Positions 35,387-49,392 of a DNA stretch of 64,000 bases are shown here, piece after piece. Within the stretch, counting starts at the first letter, position 1, and every line of letters begins with the position of its first letter. Source of the DNA: Capitella teleta (taxonomy: Eukaryota; Annelida; Polychaeta; Capitellidae); assembly GCA_000328365.1 (NCBI GenBank), contig KB310536.1:1-64000 (forward strand). Direction: 5' to 3'. The notes beneath the pieces are model-generated. The model was not told the DNA's origin and made no database searches. It saw only the letters and a program-made list of their open reading frames with translations. Made by a program: the position numbers and the translations under genes.

Positions 35387-38300
35387 ATGGCGTGTAGGGC
35401 CAGTATCAGTTCACCTGTGGGCACGCAGTTCTACTCCTCCCGCTACAACCTGTCGAATGTCTATGGCGACCGCACCCCTCCCTACAGCTCCTCCATGACC
35501 TCCTCCAACAAGTACGTTAGACCCTCTCACCGCATCCAGTCTCCCACCCGTGCCAACAGCTTTGGCTCAGAGCGCGTTTACAGCGGCAGCCTCAGACGTA
35601 GAACGTCCAGCCCTGGGCAGCCGCGACCTTTACCCCCTGGACCAGGGCCTTTGGATGCCAGTGGGCGAAAGTACGGCAACTATGACAACATTCAGTCAAC
35701 GTACCCCAAGTACGACAGCCATACATACACCACGACTAAAGCAAGTGGCCCATTGCGTGCTGATCACTCCACATATGTGGGCAGCAAGTACTCTGATCCT
35801 AGCAGCAAGTACTCCAGCCCAAGGAAGTACGCTGAACCCAGCAAGTACGTTTCAGACACTACCTCACGCCCTTCCCGTTTGACACGCACAAAGCGAACAC
35901 CTTCAATCAGTGACCTTTCTTCCCGCGTGGAAAATGTCCAAATCACAGAAACTTCCAGATTGTTTGGAAGCAATTCTGACCTCAACGCCTCTCCGATCAG
36001 TACTCCAGACAGAGGTTCTCGCAGCCGAGATGTCAGCAATCTGATGTTAAATGGTACACCACGGAGGTCAAAGGATCTGAACAATGAGACGGTCTTGCCG
36101 GAGATCAGAGGAGGTCAACAGAGGTCATCACCCGACCGGGATGAAACAACACGCAAGAACAGACGCAGGGTATCTGAACACGCCTCACGAAGCAACTCAC
36201 TCTCAAACGTGAGTACTTGTTCAGTACACTTGTCACTCATTTCCTTATTAATCACATCAATTGTATGTTGGTACAGTATCAAGGTTTATTGGGGGCTCAA
36301 TGTTGAAGTTGAGACTATTGTAATATCAAACAACGATGATCAATTGTTTCTAAAGTTGTATTTCGACATTTCTAAAATTATTACATGCAAGAAACAGTCT
36401 TAAAAACCCCTGTATTAGGAAGACCACGTGAAAAAGAACATACCGATAGTTAATAATAGTATATATTTATATTTGTGATGGGCAAAGTAGCCGAAGCTTC
36501 AGACTTTTTAACTTCTATGAATATGGCCTACTATATATATATACATCTGATATGCATACATCGGTAAAACTTTATAAAAGTCAAAACATTGACTTGTTAG
36601 AAGTATGCAGGGGTATTTAATTATGTTTTTAACCAATTCCACTAACGAAATTAATGAAAGCAGAGCCACTAGTTGATCTTTTGAAATTGTGTAAAATATG
36701 AAGTCCAAAAATACTTAGTAGCCCGGAATGTATATCGATAAACATATATGTATTATTGATCTGAATTGCGTCTCTTAAATTCGTTCCCCCATATTGCTCT
36801 TGTGTAAGTGATCGGCATTTTGCCATCAACCGCTTAGCTCACGTGACCTCGGAGCAACTTATGGTTTTCACTTGTGGATCATTTCATTCATATGCAACGA
36901 TTGATCTTCCTCATTCAACACGTGAAATGCGTCATCGTAGTTCATTCAATGAATTAAACATTCCACGCCTTTCGCGTCAATACCTAAAATTCGTGTTTGC
37001 ACTCCGTCAACTAATGCAGCTATAGGCTTCAATTCAACATATGACAGCGTAGTGAGCCTACTCAGCATAATTTTATAAGTCATTATAATGATGAATAGGG
37101 AAGTAGTTAAATACCCCCTCCCCTAATTCCCCGGTAAACAATTCCTAGAAATGCCTTGCAGGTTAAACGCGCAGTCTGTCATGCATGCAGTGCGTGTTCA
37201 TTCATCCCGGAATTCGCGCGTTTTGCCACGTGCGTCGTCGGAAATGCAAATTCCTGCCTCTCCTCGATCTAGATTGAAAAATTAACCCGGCTTCGGATAA
37301 TTTTCTGTACCTAATCCATAAACTTAACGGCCTGCAACACGCAATTTTACTTCGTTGGAAATTGCTAATTGTATGTACATTTAAATATCAAATTAAGAAT
37401 TTTTGCTCATTTTTAAACAGAACCATGATCATGTCCTTCACGAGGTTTCTATCTAATACCATAGTATTATAATACGGGTATATTCAGTTTAAGGGGTCTG
37501 CGATGAAAGGCGCTCCTGTCGAGGGGCCATTCTAAATAATCGGATCAAACACAAACTAAAAAAACCTTGTCTATGGGTGGTTGTCTATGAGGCGAATTCT
37601 CTGAAACCTCACGTGTTCACGACTTGACTTACCCTGTCTATATATCGTTACGTAACCCTTTCATCGCTTCCTAGAATCCACATTCCACGCCAGCCCATAA
37701 TAAAGTACTTATAAACGTAATATTATAATCGACCACAACCCCTCGCTATCTCGAACGCTCCCATGCTTAAATTTCGAACTATCGGGATCAGTCCCGATAG
37801 TTCGAAATTTAAGCATCGAACTCTCTAAACTCGTTATCGGGTTTTGCAGTTGCAGTTTGGCCGTGGCTGTTATCAGATAAGCAGGATTATCAGTTAGTCC
37901 TCACTCACTTTCACTACCGGCGGAGCCTTGATAGCTCCGATGGTATCTTCGCCACTCGAGCGTATCACATATAATGGCTATAGGCATTCCTACATCTCAT
38001 TACACGGCGTCGACTCCCCTCGCTGCTGTCAGGAGTTAACTTTCTCTTCTTCGGTTTAACCTCGGATTTCACGATGAAAATGCCACTGAAATTCACGTTT
38101 GTTGTCAACCCTAAGCAGTACAAGAAGGTAGGGCTGTGCACACTTTAGTTGTGTATCGAAATATCAGGATTGTATTGAGGTTTTCTGTGTCGGTTTTTAA
38201 AGTTCTAATTCGAAACCCCGGCGTCGTTCTATCATGGCATGTGTGATGATCCCGTGTTTGACATGCTGTGAACGAACTCTTTGATGTCATTCATCTCGAT

Positions 38301-41300
38301 CGCAATTCACTTTCAACTGGATGATCAATAATTTTGCAAACACGGGCGGGGGATTGGTATTGGTGTGTTGTTATCATGAATGACAGCTATCATAGCTCGG
38401 TACTAGGTTAGATGGAGTTATATTTTAGACATTAGTCTTGAATAGTCTAGAGTCATCCTGTTTAGGCCGATTAACATACATTTATACACTGATAAATACT
38501 AGGTATTTAATAGGAGAAAGTCGGCCTAATAATTGTACACTGAACCTTTTGTTTCGGTTGATATGCGGGTTTGTTGGTTCACTGTACTTGGTGGTTATGC
38601 AATTTTTGGAATTCCATTGTAAACGCCCACAATTACCGTTGGTTAACAGCTAGAATAATTGCTCAGAGTTTTAGGATCCTTTGCTGAATAATGTATAGTG
38701 TCTACATCATTGAACAGTCAATTGTGTATGTATCAAACATGCAATCCAAGTTCGCAATACGTGTTACTGTAAACAACCTGGTACATGTATCCATGTATCC
38801 GTATATAACCGTAGATGTATAATTGGACTGAATATCGACCCAGGCCAACTCCTCTGAATGTTGATACTTTTTATCTGACAATTGGATATTTATAGAGTTG
38901 TTCACAAATCCATGTATATCATGAAGATCAACTTGCGATTAGCTCATTCTTATCTTATCTATTTGACGTCCTAATTCATATGCCGATTCATAATTTCTGA
39001 GTACGACGAGTCCATATTAAGTCATCGAGTCATCGACCCGTGTGCACACACTTATGAGCTATATGACTTGAGTGTACTTGAGTCTAGCGAATGCTGACAT
39101 CCATGCTGTGAGAATGATGCATCATCTGATGATGATGATGATGCAATTAGTCTGCAATTCCGAATGTAAACATTCGAGAGTGTCAAGAAATCATTCTAAT
39201 CATAATTAACACAGTGATAGAAATCACCTTTGTGAATGTGAGCATGGTAAAGCACTGGATCCCTATGCCTCCTGTATATGCCTCTGGCCCACAATGCTTG
39301 ATTGCTGTTAGATGATTGCCTTACGGGCCACTTTATGAGTGGCTTTAATGATTTCATTGATTATCTGACCTTTTTACTGATCTCAACAACACAACAAGAT
39401 GCAGCATATTATAAATTTATGGAGTATCTTTTAAGATATTCTGACTCTTTTGTTGTCATGACTGCATGGCATTATTTATGGAGATGGCCTACATTAATTA
39501 ACTTAGCCTAGATTCTTTAATTCTTGAGATTGATGTTTTTTTCTTCTTGGGTAGAAAAAATACAATTTTGATTGCATGATGAATGATGAATGTAAATGTA
39601 TTGTAATGATTGTTGTGTAATCATGAAATCCTTTGATCTTTGCAGGGTTACAACACAGACTCCTCCACTTCACTTTCAAATCGAGGCATCGTTGGACTAA
39701 GAAATCTCGGAAACACGGTCAGCAAAAAAATTTTAGTCTCAAATTTAATTATTCACTTACAAACTGAATTTAATTAATGTTATTTTAAAGGCTGAAACAG
39801 TAAATCATTGAAGACAGAATATTTTTCTTTGTTTTTGAACCACTTACAAGATGGTCTCAGTGCATAAATTATGCAACTCAAAAGTCAAGACATTGTAAAT
39901 CAACTTGATGACTTCCAATAATTTGAACTTAAAATGCGTAAATGCATGAATTTAGATTCAAATAAATGCTTTGCCAGACATTCCTTCTGTGCTTCTAAGC
40001 AGAAAAACATAGCACTTATTTTGAAATTTGAAGCATCCAATGCACAGGGAAGCTTGGCCTTTGCAACCTTGGTTGTGCACTCAGCACTCATTCTGCACTT
40101 GTGATGAGTTATCATTGACTTATAAATGTTTTATTTTTCTCCTTCTGCAGTGTTTCATGAATAGCGTCATCCAATGTTTGTCCAATACGCGTTTGCTTCG
40201 CGATTACTGTCGTCGAGATGAGCACAAAGACGAAGTGAACAAAACCACTAGCAACATGAAAGGAGCCTTGATTAACGGTGATTAACATCTTTTAATTTAG
40301 CTGATGTGGGAATTTTCCGTCATTCGACGAGAGTGCATGTAATCAACTAATCTGGGCTTATCACGATTAACATGAGACCATGCAAAGGAGATGAAAGCCA
40401 CGTTATCTGAGCAATCCGATAACATAGGCATTAGGTCGGAATAATTTTTGAATCTCTCATATTTATACATGTGTTAAATTTTTTAACATCACATTTTAAA
40501 TTTTTGTTATACGGGTATTTTCATAATTCAGTTGTACTTACATAAGCCAGGATAATTACCAGTATATTCTGCATTTGGCCTAATTAAACCGTATTTAGAT
40601 CACTTACATAATTTTCCACCAGCAGAATGCAAATTAATTCATCAATGAAATCGTGGAATGTTGTAAATTAATTTCCAAATAACTCATGTAGCACTGTATA
40701 TGCCTCAGTTTACTTCCAACCAAACTTGTCCTCATTTCCGTCGTATGATTTCAGCGTTTGCCAATTTGATGCATAGTATTTGGAAGGGAGCCCCCGACAC
40801 TCACGTCTCCCCAAATGACTTCAAAAGCCAAATTGCCCGCTTTGCAAAGCGCTTTGTCGGATACAAGTGAGTCGGTCGCTTGGCGTTGTTTCTGTCTGTG
40901 CTGACTTTCTGTGTTTGCAGCCAACAGGACGCACAGGAGTTCCTCATGTATCTACTGGAGGGTCTGCACGAAGATGTCAACCGCGTGAAGGAAAAACGCA
41001 AGAATCGTATTTATGACGAAGACGACAGTAAAACAGTCTCCGCTCAAGAAATGTGGAAAATGTATCTTCACCAGAATGACAGCAAAATAGTCGGTGAGTG
41101 ACTCCCATGTAACCTCGCAGAGAGTTGACCCAGAAATTGAATCATTAAAAAAGGTCAAAAACACAAACTTTCTCAACCAACAGCTAAGCACTGTGTAATG
41201 TGAATATTCTCATTTTGCAGATATTTTTGTGGGACAATTGAAGAGTTCGTTGACCTGCACAGGATGTGGTCATGTGTCAGATACCTTTGACCCATTCTGG

Positions 41301-42495
41301 GATCTCTCCCTTCCGATCAAAAAGGTTTGTTTTCGTGAATGATTGAATTTCTCTAAACTTTCTATTTTGAGATATATAAAATTTTTATTTCTGTATTATT
41401 TTATATTTTTAGAATTATAAATATGTTGAGAAGGCTGGTAAAGTGTTAACTTGCATAAGAAGTATATCTGGTGTTATCAGATCTGTTGTTTTGTACTTGG
41501 TGAGGTTAATTTGTTGAGACACTATTTTTGCAATTTTATTATTAATTATTCATAATTAATTATGTTATTTAGTTAGTGTCAGAAATCTTGAAATACCGGT
41601 ATTTATGTTTTTCTCAATGGGAATTCTTAACCTATGACGACTGGATAGTATTTTCCATTGTTTATTATTACTATATCTTAATGTTCTATATGATTTCTCT
41701 TTTTTAGGGCCATGGTTATGGAAATGATGTGTCGTTGGAATCATGTTTCGAACTCTTCACTTCAGAAGAAGTTCTCGACGGAGATGAAAAACCGGTAATT
41801 AGGAATTATCAAAGACTTTGGTCGTTTATTGAATTTTTATTTCTTTCTCAGATGTGCAGCAAATGCAAGAAACGACAAAAATGCACGAAAAGCTTCTCCA
41901 TCCAGAGATTCCCCAAAGTTCTTATTATTCGTATCCTTTTACAAACACTTGATTACAAATAATTTTAACTATTTTTGGGGGGTAAACATGTTTTCCTTGA
42001 CCACATTATCTACAGACTTGAAACGCTTCAATCAGGACTCCTCATATCGGTCCAAGCTCTCCACTATGGTCAACTTCCCGCTTCAATCTCTCGAACTGAA
42101 TCAGTTTGCTGCTGAGAAAAGTCAGTAATTTGACCTCTGAATGAATGACCTTTACCCATATATGTGCCTTTAGATGGTGCTCCTGCCATGTACAATTTGT
42201 TTGCCGTCTCAAATCACTCAGGAACGCCGTTTGGAGGCCACTACACGGCGTACACCAAGCACCCGGAGACAAGCACTTGGCACCACTTCAGCGACACCAG
42301 GTCAGTCAGCGCACTCACATACCTCAGATTAATTAAATAGCGGTGTACTCTGAAAGTAGCCTCGGTCTAAAACAATATGATTTCATTTTGAATACTTTCA
42401 TTTTCAGGGTTTCGCAAATCTCCGAAAGCCAAGTCCAGTCATCTGAAGCGTATGTCCTGTTTTATGAACTTGTTGATCACTCGTCGCGGCTATAA
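35387..42495 (+). CDS. USP2: Ubiquitin carboxyl-terminal hydrolase 2 (USP2)
   Basis: USP2 is a cysteine deubiquitinase; in vertebrates it acts on cyclin D1, MDM2 and clock proteins. Eleven exons: 35387-36208, 39646-39717, 40151-40277, 40755-40866, 40921-41093, 41221-41324, 41708-41794, 41852-41930, 42016-42120, 42174-42300 and 42408-42495. They give 1896 nt, 631 aa. Residues 1-274 are a Ser/Tyr/Arg-rich disordered extension with repeated KYxxPSSKY-like motifs. The USP domain begins at about 288: [20 protein letters not shown] with catalytic Cys299, [20 protein letters not shown], Zn-ribbon CxxC pairs in LTCTGCGH and [20 protein letters not shown], and GGHYTAY with His583. The third triad position reads HFSD (Ser600-Asp601), where human USP2 has FND. 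Cys299 is the first residue of its exon. The start is the first ATG in frame, at the head of the long first exon. Confidence 0.93.
36425..37615. promoter_or_regulatory. USP2: Cluster of five CACGTG E-boxes
   Basis: CACGTG occurs at 36425-36430, 36840-36845 (within TCACGTGA), 36919-36924, 37227-37232 and 37610-37615. A random 1.2-kb stretch is expected to hold about 0.3. The cluster ends about 460 bp before the internal first exon of USP2. CACGTG is the binding site of CLOCK-BMAL1 and USF/MITF-type bHLH factors. Confidence 0.45.
37763..37816. repeat. Perfect 25-bp inverted repeat with 4-nt loop
   Basis: Left arm 37763-37787 (begins atgcttaaatttcgaac), loop tcag, right arm 37792-37816, the exact reverse complement. 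It lies in USP2 intron 1 about 260 bp before the internal first exon. The absence of any mismatch suggests a recent origin or selection. Confidence 0.9.
38074..38127 (+). CDS. USP2: Alternative first coding exon of USP2
   Basis: ATG at 38074 starts [18 protein letters not shown], 18 codons ending at a gtaggg donor in phase 0, exactly the phase of the common exon at 39646. Joining them gives an isoform of about 351 aa with a short N-terminus and the full catalytic domain. Vertebrate USP2 likewise makes a long and a short isoform from separate promoters; the short human N-terminus is not clearly similar. A CpG-containing stretch lies just upstream. Confidence 0.6.
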
Positions 42496-45400
42496 CAACT
42501 GTGAAACAAGTGTGAAATGAACACATAATTCAAAAGACTGCTGTGAAAGGAATGCGTGAAACTTCAAGAAGATTCGTGCAAAAAAAAAAAAATAAGAAAA
42601 AAATAATAGAGATCTGTGCTACATTTTTTCCTCGATTTTTTTTTTAAATTGGCAAAAACTTTTCTTTGGAGGAATTTAAAAAAATATTTTAATCTGGTGA
42701 CTTTTCAATTTAATTTGTACTGTTTTAATTATATTTTCAATTCCCTGCAGATTTGCTTTTTTAATTTGATTATCAGGCTCGTGATTCTAAAGAAGAATTT
42801 TATCTTTGGCTTGTTATGTAGTTTTTATTGGTTTTTATTCTGTTTCTTCCGCCCCCAAAAAAGCATGAAAATTTATCAACTTTTTGTTTATCATTCTCAC
42901 TACACTAGTATACAAACCGGTTGAAAAGTGCCTCGTCATCATATCAGTTGGAAATTATACAAACTGTTAATTGCAAACAAAATTCGCTTTTGACTTGAGC
43001 TTCTACTGAGAGTATGATAATTAGCTCCGCCCTCTTATCAACAAGCCCGGCCCCTTTCCATAAATCCCGCCCAACTTCCCGTGTGAAAACGAATCAACAA
43101 GGCTTCGCGCACTTTTGTTATTATTTATTTTATGTTGTGTTGTTGAAAATACTATTAATCAAATGATATTTCTTATAGGAAATCAAATTTTCTGTGTGAA
43201 CTTTGTGGGTTACTTTGTTAATTATGAAGGGTGGTCTTAAAGAAATATGTAAATCCACCGTTTTGCCCCTGTTGTTTATTTCCACAATATTTATCTGTTG
43301 AATAAAAAAACACAAAGACTGCTAAATTTTTCTCTTGAATTTTTCTTGTGGTTTGTTTACTGATGGTCATCGTTGGCTTGTGGTCACTCGGTGTGTGTCT
43401 TTTTGACCCATTCAGTCACGGAGACATATTGTATATGCTTAGAGCCTTACCACAATAGTTGATAATTCATGCATTGAATTATACTTGAGTTCCTAGGTCA
43501 CTGAATTCAATTCTAAAGCACTCTTCAAGGTCTTGTATGTTTGATTAATACTTGAAATTCACGTCGTGTTTCAAGAGAAAGGACAAAGGTTCTCTGCCAA
43601 AACACGTTAATGGAATTCCTTGTTTTGCATTCAAGGGGCTGAGAAACACGCTGGCAACATGTGCTCTTGTTATTTCTTGGGAAGTAACGAGGTGCACTCT
43701 GGGTAATTATAGGGGCACAGACTGCCCGGAGTGGCATTACTGTGGCAAGGGCTGATTTTGTACGGGAGGTATAGACATAAAGATGGAGCTAGACATTGGT
43801 TGTATAATATGTATAAGCCATTCAGTAATGCACATTATGCTGCGATTGCAAGGGTACTCAAGGTGGTCTGGTAGCAGGTTTTCCACTTCTATGACTCGAT
43901 CTTGTGTTTATATTTCTTTGATCCAGTCGAGCAATTATTCATACGAGACTTACAGGTACTGCGTTACTGGGTTATCAAGTAAGTTAATTTAATACGCTTA
44001 CGCGTGAATAGTAATTACTCGTATATTATGTCATTATATGATAAAATAATGTATAGATCTCTAAATGAAATTGTGTGTCCATACTCTCGTGTCCATATTA
44101 TGGTGGCTGAGAGGGGCACAACATATAAATTGTTGATTAATCAGCATTGTTAATTTGAATAATCTTCCCAGCAAATAGCAGAAGGATAACTTCATGACAT
44201 TTCTGGTACGGGTTCACGTATCGGTATACAATGTACATGTACTTGTAGCTTATTTGAGCTCCTCTCTTGCCGTCATGCGCGGCGCGCATTCGACTCACTC
44301 AGTAATCGAAGACATTAAACTCCAGTAAATCATAACGTACGTATAACCCAATTCAATGATCCAATCGGCAAATAGTCAAAATACTGTCTCCAAGACTCAA
44401 TAATTGTCAAACGATTGTCAATATTATGGAAGCTAGATCACGTGATCACGTTAATTTACTAGTAAATGACATTTTCATAGCTGATCATGACGTTATCGGA
44501 GTTGACAGGCCGAATTTCCCCCCAAATTTGCCCTCCCAAAAATATAATTTGAGTTGGAAAATTTGGCTCACGTAAAAGAAAGGAAATAAAATGAGTAGGT
44601 GCGATATAGAAAGTTTGAAGGCTGCATCAAAAATTTCCGATAGCATATTATACAGCTACAATATCGTAATTATCGACTCCAAAGAGGACGAAATATTAAA
44701 TAAGCAGTGCGATATGAAATGAACAAACGGTGTAAGCTATCAGAGGAATGTTTACGTATGTGTGTATTTCACTATTCTCACTATAGTTTATTTGGTTAAA
44801 AGGGCTGATTCTGATATAAAACGTATCTACAATTTAGGAATTCAGGTTTTATCACGGAGGCTCACTGAATTAGGCCCAGACACGATCAGTGGTCCCCAAT
44901 GGCACCGGGGGTTTCAAATAAATGTTACATGACTGCATGTGAGTAGAATATCAAACTAACCAGGCTTACACTACATGTATCCATTAGCAAACCATTCCCT
45001 CGTAAATGCTTTGCCATTAATTACTCCTAAATGCTTAGGGCAATGCCCTTGGGCGTCTGCCTTCTCTCAGAACTCCGCTAAGAGCACCGACAAATCGATC
45101 TATGTTAATCGACACATCTGACGATACACAGCGTCTGCTAATTCACAGTTATGTATCCTCGAATAGGTCTGCATGTCATTACACTGCATGCAGTGTATTC
45201 AGTGTAAATTATAACACACTGGATACTCGTTGTTGAATCACATACACACGAGCCGTGACTCGTGGGTACAATGGCGAGATTGAAGGGGATGTCTTAAAAC
45301 CATTTTATGTTGCATTTAATTCGGAGTGTTGGTTATTGGTGACATCATCAGGTCAAAACAAGTTTCCTGAATAAGCCAGCTGGGTGACCTTTGTATGCGA

Positions 45401-46470
45401 CCTTAATTTGTTTATAATTGCGTATTAACTTATTTTGTACATTTATCATTCGGCATTCGTCCAACACGAGGAGGCCATCTCTGGTCGCCATTTACAGGAT
45501 CGGAGGATTGGATCAGACAAACGATACCACTTGATCGTGTCAAATTTATTACCCAAAATTTGTTGATGTTTAATTGTCGACCGTTAACTAAATATTATAT
45601 ATTATACAATTCACGGACCCTAGTTTATTTATTTTCTGATCGACTGAATTTTGGACTCAGAAATCGTAAACCGTAGCCTGTTGTAAAGACCGAATTGAAA
45701 TGAGGTCAATTCTGCGTTATAATTTGGACCAATTGAGTACGCTGCGGTACTCTAAATTCGCTTTTGGGTTCAGTCTACGTTCAGTTCTTACTGATCTGTT
45801 TGAGCTGAGAGGGATTCGTCAGCATAAGATGAGAATTGGCGCAGCAGTCTTGCCTCTGCTCACGAGAGAACACTCAAGGCTGCGGGATATTGTGCCACAT
45901 TTAAAGTGGGCCCCAACTCCTAAACTTATGATCGAATGCCACCACTTTTAGAGGAAGAGGGAAACAAATGGGATGCATTTCTCTTACAATCCGAAATACA
46001 CTTCGTTCAAATTTTTGCTGCTGCCTATGCGCGTATGCCTAATGTCCAAATTCAACAACTTATCAACGATCGACCAATGGAATAAAACGAAATGTACCAT
46101 ATTATAGGGTTTAATGGGAAACTCGGAGAATTATTATCAATGTGATAATGAAATCAATGCTATATTGTTGAGTTGACGAACGAAGAGCTGAACATACTTA
46201 TAATATTATATTACATGCATATATATAGCGCTAAGCTTGAGACATTGTCCTGTTCTTGGCGCCGTTCCAACCTTTAAATCGATCTTCTTAACTCTATAAA
46301 CATGTTACGTAATGAAAAAATAATGGATAGATCAAGTACATAGTTGTGAATTAGGGTCCCTGTGCAAATCACTGAATGGTTAAAGAATAAGAATATACAA
46401 AATAGAGATTATTAGATAGCGAGCCAGTTTGATCATTTTCCCAATGAGTTTTTGAAGGTATGCTCGTGTC
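42496..46470. other. Intergenic region between USP2 and Tctex-type gene
   Basis: No gene is supported. The left part (to about 43320) is T/A-rich and probably holds the USP2 3' UTR, with AATAAA near 43301. A 12-bp palindrome GATCACGTGATC lies at 44436-44447. A short frame at 45700-45951 (83 aa) shows no family similarity and is taken as chance. Confidence 0.5.
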
Positions 46471-47265
46471 TCAATCGAGATACACAGCATAGACCGTCGC
46501 TAACACCACAAAATTTGAGCCCGAATACGACGCACTGATGTGAGTGTCCGTGTTGGCATTCCACAGACAGCGTGACGTCGCTCGCATGTCCTGCTGCTTC
46601 TGCTCGGTCATCGTGACCTGGCAAATGATGCGATGTCGTGGCCACTCCCTGCTTTTCACAGCGCGGGTCACTTCGTTGGTGAGAGTCTTGGAGAGGAGCT
46701 GAGCTGAGCGCGGCTCGTATTTGTAGCCGCTGAGATATCTGGCGAGAACTTCGTTCATGGTTTCATGTACGTTTGGCAATTTGAAACGCTGGTCCATTCG
46801 TGGTTCCATTTGGAAAGTGTTCTCCATGCGCACTGGAGGCTTCTCTGCCACGGATGAAATGGCGGAGGTCCGGCGACTAGGCCCCATGGCCTTCTGGAAG
46901 CGAACCATAGCACACACGGCAGCTGCACTGGTCGAGAAGCGCTTCCTTTGACTGATCTGCGGCGATTCGACCGTCGACGTCTTCCTCGAAGACCTGTCGC
47001 TCTCGGACGACTTTCTCGTCCGACGGGTTCTGGGATGAGGCTCCGGCTCTTTGACCTCGTTTATTGGCGCATTCACCCGTGGTCCTGCTGACATGGACGC
47101 GCGAGGCAAGTCGAGGGAGATGGGTTTCTTTTTGTTGCTGCTAATCCTGGATCTATCACTGTCGTTGGTGGCTGTGATGGGTCGCACCCTTGACGAATTG
47201 GTTTTACCCTCTGCGGGGGTCTTCAGCACCACACCTGTCTGCTGCTGCCTGGATCTTACCAACAT
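46471..47265 (-). CDS. Tctex1-domain dynein light chain (DYNLT4/DYNLT5-like)
   Basis: A single-exon 264-aa frame. Residues 1-150 are basic and Ser/Arg-rich (RTRRTRKSSESDRSSRKTS) with no domain. From about 150 the Tctex1 fold is visible: ENTFQMEPRMDQRFKLPNV, ETMNEVLARYLSGYKYEP, LLSKTLTNEVTRAVK, RHRIICQVTMTEQKQQ, SRCLWNANTDTHISASY and the final FVVLATVYAVYLD. The SRCLW and VYAVYL motifs are diagnostic. Tctex1-type light chains bind dynein intermediate chains and are common in ciliary/axonemal dyneins. The long basic extension is typical of the TCTEX1D group rather than DYNLT1/3. Orthology within that group is uncertain. No introns break the coding region, unlike its neighbours, so an old retrocopy origin is possible. 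Confidence 0.88.
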   Translation of the reverse strand: MLVRSRQQQTGVVLKTPAEGKTNSSRVRPITATNDSDRSRISSNKKKPISLDLPRASMSAGPRVNAPINEVKEPEPHPRTRRTRKSSESDRSSRKTSTVESPQISQRKRFSTSAAAVCAMVRFQKAMGPSRRTSAISSVAEKPPVRMENTFQMEPRMDQRFKLPNVHETMNEVLARYLSGYKYEPRSAQLLSKTLTNEVTRAVKSREWPRHRIICQVTMTEQKQQDMRATSRCLWNANTDTHISASYSGSNFVVLATVYAVYLD

Positions 47266-47815
47266 TTTTGAAGATTTTTGTCTACTTCAACACCCTATTC
47301 TTGGTTGCACCTGTTTTCTCTTCGCTCTGCCGAACGTCTTGCTTATAACTCTTCAATATCCCAATCTGATTTTTGCGATCAATACTCTTAATACTTGAGG
47401 TAAGCAGGTAAATATTCGGTGGTCAGAATCCTATTGGGCGGCAGCACAATTGCTAATGATAGCACAGTGTGCCACCCGCAAGATTTACATTGGTCTATAG
47501 GATTACCAAAGGATCAATCTCTGTCCAACATTATTTTACCGTTCTAAGGGCTGCCGTAAGAACTACCATCTTAGCCCCACTTTACGTAACAAATTATAAG
47601 TTTTATATAACAGGATACTTCTGAATCTTCTCTGGATACTTAAGAACCCAACAATTGCCTTAACAATTCCAAGAGTTATAACCAACATTGAACAATACAA
47701 AGTACAATACACACTATCGGACATGTCTACCTGACCAATTCCCAAAGGATTCTCTTGTACCCGATTAGCAAATAAACCGAAGGTGAATGTGGTACAATTT
47801 GTGAAGTACAGACAA
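47266..47815. other. Upstream region of the Tctex-type gene
   Basis: No gene is supported. The left part should contain the promoter of the minus-strand Tctex-type gene. The right part may already belong to the LINE fragment that follows. Confidence 0.4.

Positions 47816-49392
<1,577 letters not shown>

Larger units (their letters stand above)
36209..39645 (+). other. USP2: USP2 intron 1 with internal promoter candidates
   Basis: A 3.4-kb intron. It contains five CACGTG E-boxes between 36425 and 37615, a 25-bp perfect hairpin at 37763-37816, the alternative first exon at 38074 and a short TGATGATG run near 39125-39141. A CpG-containing stretch surrounds 37900-38100, fitting an internal promoter. 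Confidence 0.6.

Noticed and set aside
45700-45951. An 83-aa plus-strand frame
   Set aside because: No family similarity, no splice context and no poly(A) signal nearby; length is compatible with chance.
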